A program made the position numbers and the translations under genes. From positions 1 through 60,372 of the forward strand of contig NZ_SRSH01000026.1 of the NCBI RefSeq assembly GCF_006175985.1: a DNA stretch of 60,372 nt, read 5' to 3'. The DNA is from Methylotetracoccus oryzae (GTDB taxonomy: Bacteria; Pseudomonadota; Gammaproteobacteria; Methylococcales; Methylococcaceae). The notes beneath the pieces are model-generated. The model had not been told where the DNA came from. It saw only the letters and a list, made by a program, of their open reading frames with translations, and ran no database searches. Below, piece by piece: positions 46,731-56,415 of the stretch (its first letter is position 1; every line of letters starts with the position of its first letter).

Positions 46731-47447
46731 ATGTGGAGCCCAAAACCTGGAGCACGGCAGCGCGATGGCGGCCTGTTCGCCCTGCTGGCCGTCGCGATGG
46801 CAGTGATTACCCTCACCGGATTCGCGCGGACCTACTACCTGGCCCGGTGGTTCGACGCGCCGCCGCTGAGCGCGCTGGTTCGGTGGCATGGCCTGTTGTT
46901 CACAGCCTGGATCGCCGTATTTGCCTTTCAGGTCGGATCGATCCGCATGCGGCGACTGAACTGGCACCGGACCACCGGTCTTGTCGGCGCAGTGCTCGCT
47001 CTGGCCATGGTGGTCCTCGGCAGCGTCACCGCGGTGGTCGCGGCGCGACACGGACATTCGCCGAGCGCCAGTGTCCCGGCGCTTTCCTTCCTGGCGATTC
47101 CCCTGTTCAACATCGCGACGTTCGCGATTCTGATCGGCTGCGCCCTGTGGCTGCGCCGCGATGGTCCGACGCACAAACGTCTGATGGCTCTGGCCACGAT
47201 CGCCATCATGGCGCCCGCCTTCGCGCGGTTTCCGTTCGAGTTCATCACAATCGGTGGTCCGCCGGTGTTCTTCGGCTTGACCGACCTGTTGGTCATCGCC
47301 GGCATGCTGCACGATCTCCGGGCCCACGGCCGAGTCCCGAGTGTCTGGCTCAAGGGAGGCGCCCTACTGCTCGGCTTGCAGATCACCAGCCTGGCCGTCG
47401 CCGGAACACCGGGGTGGTTGAGTATTGCCGGCTGGCTCACGCGCTAG
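46731..47447 (+). CDS. Multi-pass membrane protein, DUF2306-like
   Basis: A 238-residue protein with six to seven membrane helices. The blocks RWHGLLFTAWIAVFAFQVG, LNWHRTTGLVGAV and HKRLMALATIAIM place histidines at helix ends, as in heme- or quinone-linked membrane proteins and the DUF2306 family. ATG 46731 sits five bases after a perfect GGAGGTGA; the GTG at 46725 is part of that site and is not the likely start. Function unknown. Confidence 0.65.
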   Translation: MWSPKPGARQRDGGLFALLAVAMAVITLTGFARTYYLARWFDAPPLSALVRWHGLLFTAWIAVFAFQVGSIRMRRLNWHRTTGLVGAVLALAMVVLGSVTAVVAARHGHSPSASVPALSFLAIPLFNIATFAILIGCALWLRRDGPTHKRLMALATIAIMAPAFARFPFEFITIGGPPVFFGLTDLLVIAGMLHDLRAHGRVPSVWLKGGALLLGLQITSLAVAGTPGWLSIAGWLTR

Positions 47448-47720
47448 GGCGAGCCGACCGTCCCAGCAGTAAAGGATTGTCGCCCGGCGCCCCCTCCAGA
47501 GTGGCGCATCCCCGCCAAGCCCTCGTCGCATGCTCTGCTTCAATGGGGCAGTTTCGACTGCGGCCGAACAGCCCTGTGGCGGGATGATAGGATTGAGCTT
47601 TTAGCCTGTCGATGGATGGCGGAGTGTGAGAGCGGGAAGCGAATCGAACGGGATCGATGGAACCATCGAGGACCATACATGGCGGAATCGGACTCTCCGC
47701 GCTGAGCAGCCAACAATGCC
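47448..47720. other. Intergenic region before the exporter operon
   Basis: 273 bases without a recognisable gene. The TetR-type repressor (CecR/YbiH) found next to YbhGFSR in E. coli is not here. No strong promoter was identified, though the exporter genes must be transcribed from here. Confidence 0.4.
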
Positions 47721-48719
47721 ATGAGACTGGCCAAACGACTCGTGCTGCTCGGCCTGGGTCTCGCCATCCTGGCCGCAACCGGCTATCACTGGAGCACCCA
47801 TCGGCATGAGCCGGCAGCGGCGCTGCTGCTGTACGGCAACGTCGACATCCGGGATGTCGAGATGGCATTCCGCCAATCCGGGCGTCTCGCCCGACTGACC
47901 GTCGAAGAGGGCGACCGGGTGGAGCCTGGCGACCTGCTGGGCGAGCTCGATGCCCAACCCTTTCAGGAAGCGCTTGCCGTCGCCGAGGCCCAGGCGCGCC
48001 AGGCGTCCGCGGAACTACAGAAGCTGCGCCGGGGGTACCGGGCCCAGGAGGTGGCCGAAAGCGCGCAGTCGGTACGGCAGGCAGAAGCCGCGCTGGCCTT
48101 CGCGGAGGGCGAACTGAAGCGGCAGAGCGCCGTCGTAACTTCCGGCGCCACGACACGGCACGCGCACGACCAGGCCCGCTCGGCGCGCGATCAGGCCGCC
48201 GCGCAACTCGCGGCAGCGAAAGCAGCCCTGGGCCTGAAACGGGAGGGCTATCGCCACGAAGACATCGCTGCGGCGGAAGCCCGACTCGGGGGCGCTGAAG
48301 CGGCCGTCGCCCAGGCCCGGACTGCCCTGGCCGACACCCGTCTGTTCTCCCCTGCCGCAGCCACCGTGCTGACGCGGGTACGCGAGCCCGGCAGCATGGT
48401 CAACGCGGCGGCGCCTGTCTACACGCTTTCGCTGCGCGCTCCCGTCTACGTCCGCGCCTACGTCGGTGAACGGCAGCTCGGCCAGGTCGTTCCCGGTACT
48501 TCGGTCACCGTTCGCTCCGACTCGTCGGATAAGACCTACCAGGGCCGGGTCGGCTTCGTGTCGCCGCGTGCCGAATTCACCCCGAAGTCCGTCGAGACGA
48601 CCGAACTCCGCACTGACCTGGTCTACCGTCTGCGCATCGTCGTGGCCGATCCTGACGACGCGCTACGCCAGGGCATGCCGGTGACGATTCAGCTCGGCAA
48701 CGCCACCCCACGACACTGA
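47721..48719 (+). CDS. ybhG: HlyD-type periplasmic adaptor of an ABC exporter (YbhG-like)
   Basis: A 332-residue membrane-fusion protein. One N-terminal membrane helix (LVLLGLGLAILAATGY), the biotinyl-like half GRLARLTVEEGDRVEPGDLLGELD, a long coiled-coil hairpin rich in alanine (about residues 90-200), the second lipoyl half TRLFSPAAATVLTRVREPGSMV and a beta-barrel. It spans the periplasm between inner-membrane ABC and outer channel. ATG 47721; one base separates it from the ATPase gene. Confidence 0.92.
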   Translation: MRLAKRLVLLGLGLAILAATGYHWSTHRHEPAAALLLYGNVDIRDVEMAFRQSGRLARLTVEEGDRVEPGDLLGELDAQPFQEALAVAEAQARQASAELQKLRRGYRAQEVAESAQSVRQAEAALAFAEGELKRQSAVVTSGATTRHAHDQARSARDQAAAQLAAAKAALGLKREGYRHEDIAAAEARLGGAEAAVAQARTALADTRLFSPAAATVLTRVREPGSMVNAAAPVYTLSLRAPVYVRAYVGERQLGQVVPGTSVTVRSDSSDKTYQGRVGFVSPRAEFTPKSVETTELRTDLVYRLRIVVADPDDALRQGMPVTIQLGNATPRH

Positions 48720-48720
48720 C

Positions 48721-50496
48721 GTGAGCGTGACCGCCGCATCGCCCGAGGCCGCGCACACCGCCGCAATCGAGATCATCGGGCTGACCAAGCGCTTCGGTGC
48801 GGTCGATGCACTGCGCGATCTGACGGCCCGGATCGAGGCCGGGCGCCTGACCGGCCTGGTGGGTCCCGACGGGGCCGGCAAGACGACCCTGATGCGGCTG
48901 ATGGCGGGCTTGATGCGACCGAGCGCCGGCACCATCCGGGTGCTGGGCCACGATACCGCACGGGACGCCGGGCGCATCCCCGCACTGACCGGCTACATGC
49001 CCCAGCGCTTTGGACTGTACGAGGACCTGACGGTCATCGAGAACCTGCGCCTTTACGCACGGCTGCGGGCGCTTGGCCGAACCGAGCTGACCGCCGGCTT
49101 CGACCGGCTCCTCACCTTCACGCGGCTCGGGCCGTTCACCGCGCGACTGGCGGGACGGCTCTCGGGCGGCATGAAGCAAAAGCTCGGCCTGGCCTGCGCG
49201 CTGATGGCCGAACCCAGGGTGCTGCTGCTCGACGAGCCCGGGGTCGGGGTCGATCCGGTCAGCCGGCAGGACCTGTGGCGCATGGTCAACGCATTGACGG
49301 CGGACGGCGTCGCCGTCGTGTGGGCCACGGCCTATCTCGACGAGGCCGAGCGTTGCGACACGGTGATCCTGCTGAACGCCGGGCAAGTCCAGTTCTCCGG
49401 CCCACCGGACGAGTTGACCGCGACCCTCGCCGACCGCAGTTTCCGCCTGCCGCAGCCACGGCCGGACCGGCGCCTGGTGCTCTCGCGCGCACTGGATCTG
49501 CCATCGGTCTGCGATGGCGTGATCCAGGGCGAGGCCGTGCGCGTGGTGCTGCGCCAGGGCGCCGACCGCCAGGAGATCGATACGTTTGCAGAATCCGTCG
49601 GGACTGCGGCCGTTCCGGTTCCGCCGCGCTTCGAGGACGGCTTCGTCGACCTGCTCGGCGGTGGTCCGGGCGGGACTTCCGTGCTGGCCGAGCGCATGGC
49701 ACCGGTCAGCCTCGCCGGCGAACTCGCGGTCGAGTGTCGCGCGCTCACCCGCCGCTTCGGGGAGTTTACCGCCACCGACCGGGTCAGCTTCCAGGTCGCG
49801 AAGGGCGAGATTTTCGGCTTGCTCGGCCCCAATGGCGCCGGCAAGTCGACGACGTTCAAGATGCTGTGCGGCCTGCTGAAGCCGACGGCCGGCGAAGCGC
49901 TGGTGACCGGTTTGAATCTTCGCACGGCGGCCAGCGCAGCCAAGAGCCGGCTGGGTTACATGGCCCAGAAATTCTCGCTCTACGGCCTCCTGTCCGTGCG
50001 GCAGAACCTGGAGTTTTCAGCGGGGGTCTACGGCCTGGACGGCGCGGCGAAACACACCCGGATCGAGGAGATGATCGAGATCTTCCATCTGCAGGCCTAC
50101 CTGAAATCCTCGCCGGACGAGCTTCCGCTGGGCTACAGGCAGCGGCTGGCCCTGGCCTGCGCCGTCATGCACGAACCCCCGGTGCTGTTTCTCGACGAGC
50201 CGACGTCGGGCGTCGATCCCATCACGCGGCGGGAGTTCTGGACCCATATCAACGGGATGGTGCGCAAGGGCGTGACCGTGCTGGTAACCACGCACTTCAT
50301 GGACGAGGCCGAATACTGCGACCGCGTCGCGCTGATGTATCGGGCGCGAGTGATCGCGCTGGACGCGCCCGACGCGCTGAAGCGGGAAGCCTCGGCCGGT
50401 GACAGCGAATTGCCGACGATGGAGAACACCTTCATACACCTGATCGAAGCCATCGATGCAGCCGACAACGCGCCGGCTGCGCAGGAAGTCGCATGA
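48721..50496 (+). CDS. ybhF: ABC exporter ATPase with two nucleotide-binding domains (YbhF-like)
   Basis: A 591-residue protein with two tandem ATPase domains. First: Walker A GPDGAGKTT, signature RLSGGMKQKLGLA, Walker B LLLDEPGVGVDP. Second: GPNGAGKSTT, an atypical signature LPLGYRQRLALA and LFLDEPTSGVDP; the LPLGY variant is normal for this family. GTG start at 48721. Overlaps the first permease by four bases. Substrates of related exporters include cationic drugs. Confidence 0.93.
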   Translation: MSVTAASPEAAHTAAIEIIGLTKRFGAVDALRDLTARIEAGRLTGLVGPDGAGKTTLMRLMAGLMRPSAGTIRVLGHDTARDAGRIPALTGYMPQRFGLYEDLTVIENLRLYARLRALGRTELTAGFDRLLTFTRLGPFTARLAGRLSGGMKQKLGLACALMAEPRVLLLDEPGVGVDPVSRQDLWRMVNALTADGVAVVWATAYLDEAERCDTVILLNAGQVQFSGPPDELTATLADRSFRLPQPRPDRRLVLSRALDLPSVCDGVIQGEAVRVVLRQGADRQEIDTFAESVGTAAVPVPPRFEDGFVDLLGGGPGGTSVLAERMAPVSLAGELAVECRALTRRFGEFTATDRVSFQVAKGEIFGLLGPNGAGKSTTFKMLCGLLKPTAGEALVTGLNLRTAASAAKSRLGYMAQKFSLYGLLSVRQNLEFSAGVYGLDGAAKHTRIEEMIEIFHLQAYLKSSPDELPLGYRQRLALACAVMHEPPVLFLDEPTSGVDPITRREFWTHINGMVRKGVTVLVTTHFMDEAEYCDRVALMYRARVIALDAPDALKREASAGDSELPTMENTFIHLIEAIDAADNAPAAQEVA

Positions 50497-51629
50497 AGCT
50501 GCGGCTTATCGGATACGGACCGAATGTCGGACGGGTCGCGGCATTAGCCTGGAAGGAGTCGCTGCAGATCGTCCGCGACCCCTCGGTGATCCTGGTCGCC
50601 TTCGTGCTCCCGGTCGTGCTGTTGCTGCTGTTCGCCTATGCGGTCTCGCTGGACATCAAGCAGGTGCGGATCAGCGTCGTCGCGGAGTCCGACGGCGTCG
50701 AGGCCCAATCGCTGGCCGCCGCCTTCGCCGCGACGCGGTACTTCGCCGTGAGCCCGGCGCGTGACCGGCGCGAAGTGGCCGGCGAGCTCGTCGCCGGCCG
50801 CATACGCGGCTTCGTCGTGATTCCGCAGGACTTCGAGCAGCGGGTCGCGGCCAGCACGCCCGGTCCCCTGGTCCAGGTCGTGACCGACGGCACCCAACCC
50901 AACACGGCCAACTTCGTCGCCAGCTATGCCGGTGGCGTGCTGGCCGGCTGGCAGGACTCAAGACCGTCGCCGCGAACCGCGGGCGTCTCGCTGGTGCCCC
51001 GTTTCTGGTTCAATCCGGAAATCGAGAGCCGACGGTTCCTGATACCCGGAGCCATCGCGGTCGTCATGACCATCATCGGCACCCTGCTGACCGCGCTGGT
51101 GGTCGCTCGCGAGTGGGAGCGCGGCACGATGGAGGCGATCCTTTCGACTCCGGCATCCGTCGGCGAAATCATCGCCGGGAAACTCCTCCCGTACTTCGTG
51201 CTCGGGCTCGGCGCCACCGCCTTCTCGACGATCCTGGCGGTGACCGTCTTCGGAGTGCCGCTGCGCGGCTCCTGGCTGAGCCTGACCGCGCTGTCCGCCG
51301 CCTTCCTGTTCCCGGCGCTGGCACAGGGACTGCTGATTTCCACGCTGGCCAGAAACCAGTTCATCGCCTCGCAGCTCGCACTGTTTTCCGGATTCCTGCC
51401 CGCCTTCCTGTTGTCCGGCTTCCTGTTCGAGATCGACTCCATGCCGGCGCCGATCCGCGCCCTGACCTACCTGATCCCGGCGCGCTATTTCGTCTCGTCA
51501 TTGCAGACGATCTTCCTGGCCGGCGACGTCTGGACCCTGTTGCTGCGCAATGCGGCGGCGATGATCGTCGTCGGGCTGGTGTTGTTCGTCCTGGTGCGGC
51601 TCAAGACGCACAAGCGACTGGATGCCTGA
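50493..51629 (+). CDS. ybhS: ABC-2 type permease (YbhS-like)
   Basis: A 378-residue ABC-2 permease: one N-terminal membrane helix, a periplasmic domain of about 150 residues, then five C-terminal helices with the ABC-2 signature VVAREWERGTMEAILSTPASVGEIIAGKLLPYF. The next permease starts three bases after its stop. Works as a heterodimer with the following permease. Confidence 0.92.
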   Translation: MKLRLIGYGPNVGRVAALAWKESLQIVRDPSVILVAFVLPVVLLLLFAYAVSLDIKQVRISVVAESDGVEAQSLAAAFAATRYFAVSPARDRREVAGELVAGRIRGFVVIPQDFEQRVAASTPGPLVQVVTDGTQPNTANFVASYAGGVLAGWQDSRPSPRTAGVSLVPRFWFNPEIESRRFLIPGAIAVVMTIIGTLLTALVVAREWERGTMEAILSTPASVGEIIAGKLLPYFVLGLGATAFSTILAVTVFGVPLRGSWLSLTALSAAFLFPALAQGLLISTLARNQFIASQLALFSGFLPAFLLSGFLFEIDSMPAPIRALTYLIPARYFVSSLQTIFLAGDVWTLLLRNAAAMIVVGLVLFVLVRLKTHKRLDA

Positions 51630-51632
51630 AGC

Positions 51633-52802
51633 ATGAGTTGGCCATCACCACGGATACGGGCGCAGATCGTCAAGGAATTGCTGAGCGTCTGGCGCGACCC
51701 GAAAAGCCGTTTCCTGCTGATTGGACCGCCGATCTTCCAACTGCTGATCTTCTCCTTTGCCGCAACGCTGGAGTTGCGGAACGTCGCTGTCGGGGTCTGC
51801 AACCGCGACAACGGACGATGGGGTCATGAACTGGTGTCGCGACTCGGCGCCGCCGCCTTCGTGCGCCACCTGCGCCCAGCACACAGTGCAGCGGAGATCC
51901 GGGACATGCTCGACCGCCGTCTGGTCCTCGCGGCTATCGACATCCCCGAGACCTTCTCCCGCGACCTGGTCGCGTTGCGGCCAGCAAGCGTACAGGTGAT
52001 CCTCGATGGTCGCCGCGCCAACAGCGCGCAGATCCTGCTCGGTTACCTGAACGCCCTGGTGGGCGGACTGAATGCCGACCGGACGAGCCCGCCGGCAGGT
52101 AACGACTCACGCCTCCCCCTCGAGGGAGCGGGCGGGGAATGGTTACCTCCGGCAGCGGACCGCGACGGCCTCGCGGTACGGCACTGGTTCAACCCCAACC
52201 TGATCTACCGCTGGTTCATCGTGCCCAGCCTCGGCGGCGTGCTGGTAATGTTCGCGACCTTGCTCGTCACCGCACTGTCCATCGCTCGCGAGCGGGAACT
52301 GGGCACCTTCGATCAGTTGCTGGTTTCGCCGTGCACACCGACCGAGATCGTCCTGACCAAGCTCGTTCCGGCCTTACTGATCGGCACGGTGATGGGGCTC
52401 GTAATGGCTGCGGCAGGCGTATTCGGGTTCGGCGTGCCCTTTACCGGCTCGTTCCCGCTGCTCTTCTGCAGCCTGCTGCTGTTCATCGTGTCGATCGTGG
52501 GCATCGGACTGATGATTTCATCGATCTGCAGCACGCAGCAGCAGGCCATCCTCGGGACCTTCGCGATGGGCGTGCCGGCGGTGCTGATGTCGGGCTTCGC
52601 CACGCCCGTCGAGAACATGCCGCAGCTGCTGCAAGGTATCGCACAGATCATCCCGCTGACCCATTACCTGATCATCCTGCAGGGCAGCTTCCTCAAGGCG
52701 CTGCCGGCGTCCGAGATCCTCGCCCATGCGTGGCCTATGGCGGCGATCGCCGCGGTGACCCTGTCCGCCGCGACGGTATTCGTGCGGAGCAAGCTGCAAT
52801 GA
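51633..52802 (+). CDS. ybhR: ABC-2 type permease (YbhR-like)
   Basis: A 389-residue permease with the same architecture as its neighbour; signature SIARERELGTFDQLLVSPCTPTEIVLTKLVPALL, with helix segments VLVMFATLLVTALSI and LLLFIVSIVGIGLMI. ATG 51633; its stop overlaps the channel gene start (ATGA). Confidence 0.92.
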   Translation: MSWPSPRIRAQIVKELLSVWRDPKSRFLLIGPPIFQLLIFSFAATLELRNVAVGVCNRDNGRWGHELVSRLGAAAFVRHLRPAHSAAEIRDMLDRRLVLAAIDIPETFSRDLVALRPASVQVILDGRRANSAQILLGYLNALVGGLNADRTSPPAGNDSRLPLEGAGGEWLPPAADRDGLAVRHWFNPNLIYRWFIVPSLGGVLVMFATLLVTALSIARERELGTFDQLLVSPCTPTEIVLTKLVPALLIGTVMGLVMAAAGVFGFGVPFTGSFPLLFCSLLLFIVSIVGIGLMISSICSTQQQAILGTFAMGVPAVLMSGFATPVENMPQLLQGIAQIIPLTHYLIILQGSFLKALPASEILAHAWPMAAIAAVTLSAATVFVRSKLQ

Positions 52803-54244
52803 GCACGGAGAAACAAGTCGCGCTCGGTGTGCTGCTGGGCCTGTCAGGCTGCATGGTGGGCCCCGATTACCGCACGCCCGCGCCATCCCTGCCCGATCGC
52901 TGGACTGCGGCGCGGGACCCGGCCGCCGACCTGAACCCGGTCTCTCGAGCGGCGTTGAACACCTGGTGGACGAGCTTCCACGACCCGCAGCTCGACCAGC
53001 TGATGACCCAGGCACTTGCCCGGAACCTCGATCTGAAAATGGCCTTCAGCCGGATCGAGCAGGCCCGCGCCGAGCGCCGCGCCAACCGCGCCGACCTGTT
53101 CCCGAAGGTTTCTGCCAATGCCGTCGGTGCCCGCGTCGACAACCTGCTGCCCTTCGGACAGTCGGGTGCGCGGCCGTTCAATTACTTCCTGACGGGTTTC
53201 GATGCAATCTGGGAAATCGACCTGTTCGGCCGGCTCCGGCGGCGGCTGGAAGCGGCCGATGCCCAGACCGATGCTGCGATCGAGGACCATGCCCAGGCCT
53301 GGGCGCTGCTGGCCGCCGAACTCGCCCGCACCTACACCGACTACCGCAATCTGCAGACTCAGCAGCGTATCACGGTAGCCAGCCTGGCCTCGCAGCGACA
53401 GACTCTGGCGCTGACCGAGCAACTCTTTCGCGAGGGTCTCGGCACGCACCTCGACGTGGCGCGCGCCGGGGCCCAGTTCGATGCCACTCAGGCCCGGATC
53501 CCCCAACTGGACGGACAACTGGCCGCAGCGGAGTACCGACTGGAAATCCTGACCGCGGCCCAGCCCGGTGCGCTCCGTTCGCAACTCCGCGAGCCCCGGC
53601 CGGTCCCCGGCTCCGACGTGCGCGCGCTGCTGACGAAACCGGCTGACACCGTGCGCTACCGGCCCGATGTGCGCGCCGCCGAACGCCATCTCGCCGCCAC
53701 AACCGCGCTGCAGGGCGCGGCGTTCGGCGAGCTGTTCCCGAAAATCTCGGTCGCCGCCTTTCTGGGGATGCAGAACTCCGACCTGGAAAACCTTTTCCGA
53801 TCGTCTTCGTTCGCCTGGGCCAGCGGCACGGCCATCACTCAGCCCATCTTCAATTTCGGCCGCATCCGCGCCGGCATCGATCTGGCCGATGCCCGTCAGC
53901 AGGAGGCCTATTTCAAATACGAAAAGACCGTCCTCACCGCCCTGCACGAAACCGAAACGGCGATGAAGCAGTTCCTGACCGAAGCGCAGCGGCGGGAAAG
54001 CCTCGCGCGCTCGGTCAGCCAACTCAGAACAGCTCAGGATCAGGCGGCGCTGCGCTACCGGGAAGGACTGGCGACCTACCTGGAGGTGCTCGACGCCGAG
54101 CGCGCCGTCCTGGCCGAGGAGCTGGCACTCGCGCAGTCGCAGGCCCAGACCACGACCAACCTGATCGCCCTGTACAAGGCCCTCGGCGGCGCCGGGCAAC
54201 TGGATGTGAAACCCGTCGAGGAGCCGATCCGGCCGTGGGGTTGA
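52799..54244 (+). CDS. Outer-membrane efflux channel lipoprotein (NodT/TolC family)
   Basis: A 481-residue outer-membrane factor. The lipoprotein signal ends LSGC and is followed directly by MVGPDYRTPAPSLPDRW, the NodT-family hallmark; two OEP repeats follow with the RIEQARAERR and LTEQLFREGLGTHLDVARA blocks and IFNFGRIRAGIDLADARQQ. ATG 52799. Last gene of the exporter operon, giving a complete tripartite system. Confidence 0.92.
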   Translation: MSTEKQVALGVLLGLSGCMVGPDYRTPAPSLPDRWTAARDPAADLNPVSRAALNTWWTSFHDPQLDQLMTQALARNLDLKMAFSRIEQARAERRANRADLFPKVSANAVGARVDNLLPFGQSGARPFNYFLTGFDAIWEIDLFGRLRRRLEAADAQTDAAIEDHAQAWALLAAELARTYTDYRNLQTQQRITVASLASQRQTLALTEQLFREGLGTHLDVARAGAQFDATQARIPQLDGQLAAAEYRLEILTAAQPGALRSQLREPRPVPGSDVRALLTKPADTVRYRPDVRAAERHLAATTALQGAAFGELFPKISVAAFLGMQNSDLENLFRSSSFAWASGTAITQPIFNFGRIRAGIDLADARQQEAYFKYEKTVLTALHETETAMKQFLTEAQRRESLARSVSQLRTAQDQAALRYREGLATYLEVLDAERAVLAEELALAQSQAQTTTNLIALYKALGGAGQLDVKPVEEPIRPWG

Positions 54245-54513
54245 GCCATCGCGGCGCATATCCGCCCCTCAAGCATCGGCGTCATGCGCGGGAGTGAGAG
54301 GGGAACCCAGTCAGCTCCACCGGAGTAACCAGATGGGGTTTGGCCCGTTCTGAGCGGCGGCCGCAACAACCGGTTGGGTTGGCACATGACAAGGGCAAAG
54401 GCGTCGCTGACTGTTCGGTTCCGAAGACATCCCGGTCTGTCTCGAGCCCGGAAAGTATCAGCGACGCCCCGACAAACAGGTCCTTGGTGTAAGCGGACGT
54501 ACCGAATCCGAAC
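54245..54513. other. Convergent intergenic region at the left edge of the AT-richer island
   Basis: 269 bases between the efflux channel and the next minus-strand gene. No gene seen. From here to about 55800 base composition and codon use become clearly less GC-rich than the rest of the window. Confidence 0.4.
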
Positions 54514-54957
54514 TTAGCGCTTGCGACAGAAAACCCGTTGCGCTGTGTAGCACCCGTTGCTGGCTCCAGTCGACACGACATTATTGGCACTGAGCCACCA
54601 ATATCTGTGACGGAATTCTCCAGCACCAGCGCATTCATCTGCCGCCAGTGTCCCCCGATAGAAAACGAAGCCACCATAATTCATGCCTAGAGGTGGGTTA
54701 TCGGAAAAGACAAGATACGGCTGTTTATTTGCTACCCTTATGCCAACATTCCATGTCGTGCATACTACAGGCACAGGCTCTATCGTATTGTATGGGATTC
54801 CATATTCCCAAGAGGCGGATGGCCTTGTCGGAATCTGGCAGTTCGAGCCGAAACTCGAAATGACGCCACACCCGAACCAGGGATTATTGAGGGGATCAGA
54901 AACCGCGTTACAAGTGACCAATAATGTGGCCAGCCCAATACAGTTGGATAGCTTCAT
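54514..54957 (-). CDS. Exported cysteine-rich hypothetical protein
   Basis: A 147-residue secreted protein: signal MKLSNCIGLATLLVTCNAVS, then a mature part with six cysteines (FGCG, SNCQ, VVCTT, DECAG, NGCY, VFCRK) and many aromatic residues (FRHRYWWLS). Three disulfides are plausible. ATG 54957 has GGAG eight bases upstream. Codon use is relaxed toward A/T compared with neighbours, indicating transfer. No family recognised. Confidence 0.6.
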   Translation of the reverse strand: MKLSNCIGLATLLVTCNAVSDPLNNPWFGCGVISSFGSNCQIPTRPSASWEYGIPYNTIEPVPVVCTTWNVGIRVANKQPYLVFSDNPPLGMNYGGFVFYRGTLAADECAGAGEFRHRYWWLSANNVVSTGASNGCYTAQRVFCRKR

Positions 54958-55019
54958 CGCCGTGACTCCTCGCATTTTACGGAAATTCACCCTTTATTCC
55001 CTATCCTCGGGAGCGGAAG

Positions 55020-55048
55020 CGCATATCTCCCAGTTTTAGCGACGTCAA
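55020..55048 (-). promoter_or_regulatory. Possible promoter of the exported cysteine-rich protein
   Basis: Minus strand TTGACG (55043-55048), a 17-base spacer and TATGCG (55020-55025), 63 bases before the start codon. Moderate match only. Confidence 0.3.
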
Positions 55049-55794
55049 GTCGTCGCGAGACAGAACGCTTATATGGTGAGCGACCATAAGTTCGCTCAGG
55101 CAGAGCTAGGTCAGCACAGAGCATGCCATACAAGCAACCTGCTGACGCTTCAAGATGTTCTATGATGCCAACGCACCTTAAACAGCCCTCCCTGTTCAAG
55201 AACGTGACACGACAGAGCGCGCATATATGAAAATCCTTTTGACAGATAACGCGTTACTTCGAATGCGCGCGTGTTCACTTTCCTGAACGCGGTGTTCAGG
55301 AGCTTGTACGTTCAGACCTAAGGGAGATCTATCAAGGGCCCAATATGAAGTGCCACATCACGTAAGGCCTTGAAAGCGGATAATGTTGATCGAGGATTCT
55401 TCTCGACCTAGGAGCCGCTGATTTCTTCAGCCCACCCCGCGATGCAGGGATGAATCGCCAAGTTCAAACGTTGACAAGGTTTGAACTTGCGATATGTGGC
55501 GAAACCGCGTTTTGCCCCACCGGCTATGAACAAAGCCACGACGGCTTTAGGCCAGAGGCAGTAAGTATCTGCACGGATTTACGGGCGTGGGAGGGCCGTG
55601 GAGAATAGCCGTGTCGGCATTCCGCTCTGCGGCCCATTACCGACTGACGGGCCCCCTCCGCTTCTGTTCGAAAGCTTCAGCCCCAGTCGCGCGGCTGACT
55701 GAGGCAGCCGCGGATGCGGAGAGAGGGCCCTCACTGCCATCTCGACCACCGCTGGGCCGAGATCGGCGAGGTCTCGCCGAAGAAGACGAATCGC
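55049..55794. repeat. Gene-free AT-richer interval with two inverted repeats
   Basis: No convincing gene in about 745 bases. It contains CAAGTTCAAAC/GTTTGAACTTG (55459-55469, 55479-55489; 11-bp perfect arms, nine-base spacer) overlapping a TTGACA at 55471, as an operator on a promoter would, and TCCTGAAC/GTTCAGGA (55281-55288, 55294-55301). A short hairpin AAAGCC/GGCTTT follows at 55532-55548. No T-run follows any of them. This may be a remnant of a mobile element or a regulatory RNA locus. Confidence 0.45.
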
Positions 55795-56103
55795 TCAGTC
55801 GCACACGAGCTCTTCGTAAACGTTCTCGTAGACGTTCCTGGCTACGGTCTGCTTCGGATCGGATCCGGCAAGGCTGGGAAGCTGATATGTCACCTTGACG
55901 GGGTAGATCGTCACATTGGGGGGCACACCCGCCGCCTTCTCCGGAGCGGTCGAGACATAAGCGTCCCCAATCTCCACCGCCGTGACGGTCGCGTTGCCGC
56001 GCCGGCAGGCCTCGGTGACTTCGGCGACTGAAGGCGTCTTCTGACAGGCCGCGAGCACGGCACCCGACAGGTAAACGGCCAGAAGGAGGGTTTTTCTGCA
56101 CAT
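55795..56103 (-). CDS. Small lipoprotein
   Basis: A 102-residue lipoprotein: signal MCRKTLLLAVYLSGAVLAAC (Cys20), then a mature part with SVAEVTEACRRGNATVTAVE and a C-terminal YENVYEELVCD; the two mature cysteines could pair. ATG 56103. GC content is normal again, so this marks the right edge of the island. The 312-base gap to the kinase contains no gene. No family recognised. Confidence 0.55.
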   Translation of the reverse strand: MCRKTLLLAVYLSGAVLAACQKTPSVAEVTEACRRGNATVTAVEIGDAYVSTAPEKAAGVPPNVTIYPVKVTYQLPSLAGSDPKQTVARNVYENVYEELVCD

Positions 56104-56415
56104 AGGCGTTGGCACCAGTAAAAAAGAAAGTCGATGGCAGGGCTTTCGTCGATAGTGTGAGGCAACCGGCCGCGCGTCCGTGGCCACGCACTGCGCATTG
56201 TCACGGGTAATCTACGCGGCATTAGGCTCTGTCGTTAGCCAAAATCCGGCCCTGAGAGTGGGAACAGAAGCCAACGCGTCAGGCGGGGCTGACCCTGGAC
56301 ATTGCCTGTGTCCGGGAAAAACACGCTGCTCGGAGCGCCATTCTCCGGCGAACCCGACACAGCATGCGCGGCTCGAGCGAAGGAGGGGTGATCGTCGTGC
56401 GACCGTGATCAACCC

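Noticed and set aside
56270..56330. Hairpin CCTGGACA...TGTGTCCGG near a poly-A
   Set aside because: The A-run is on the wrong side for a minus-strand terminator, and no plus-strand gene ends there.
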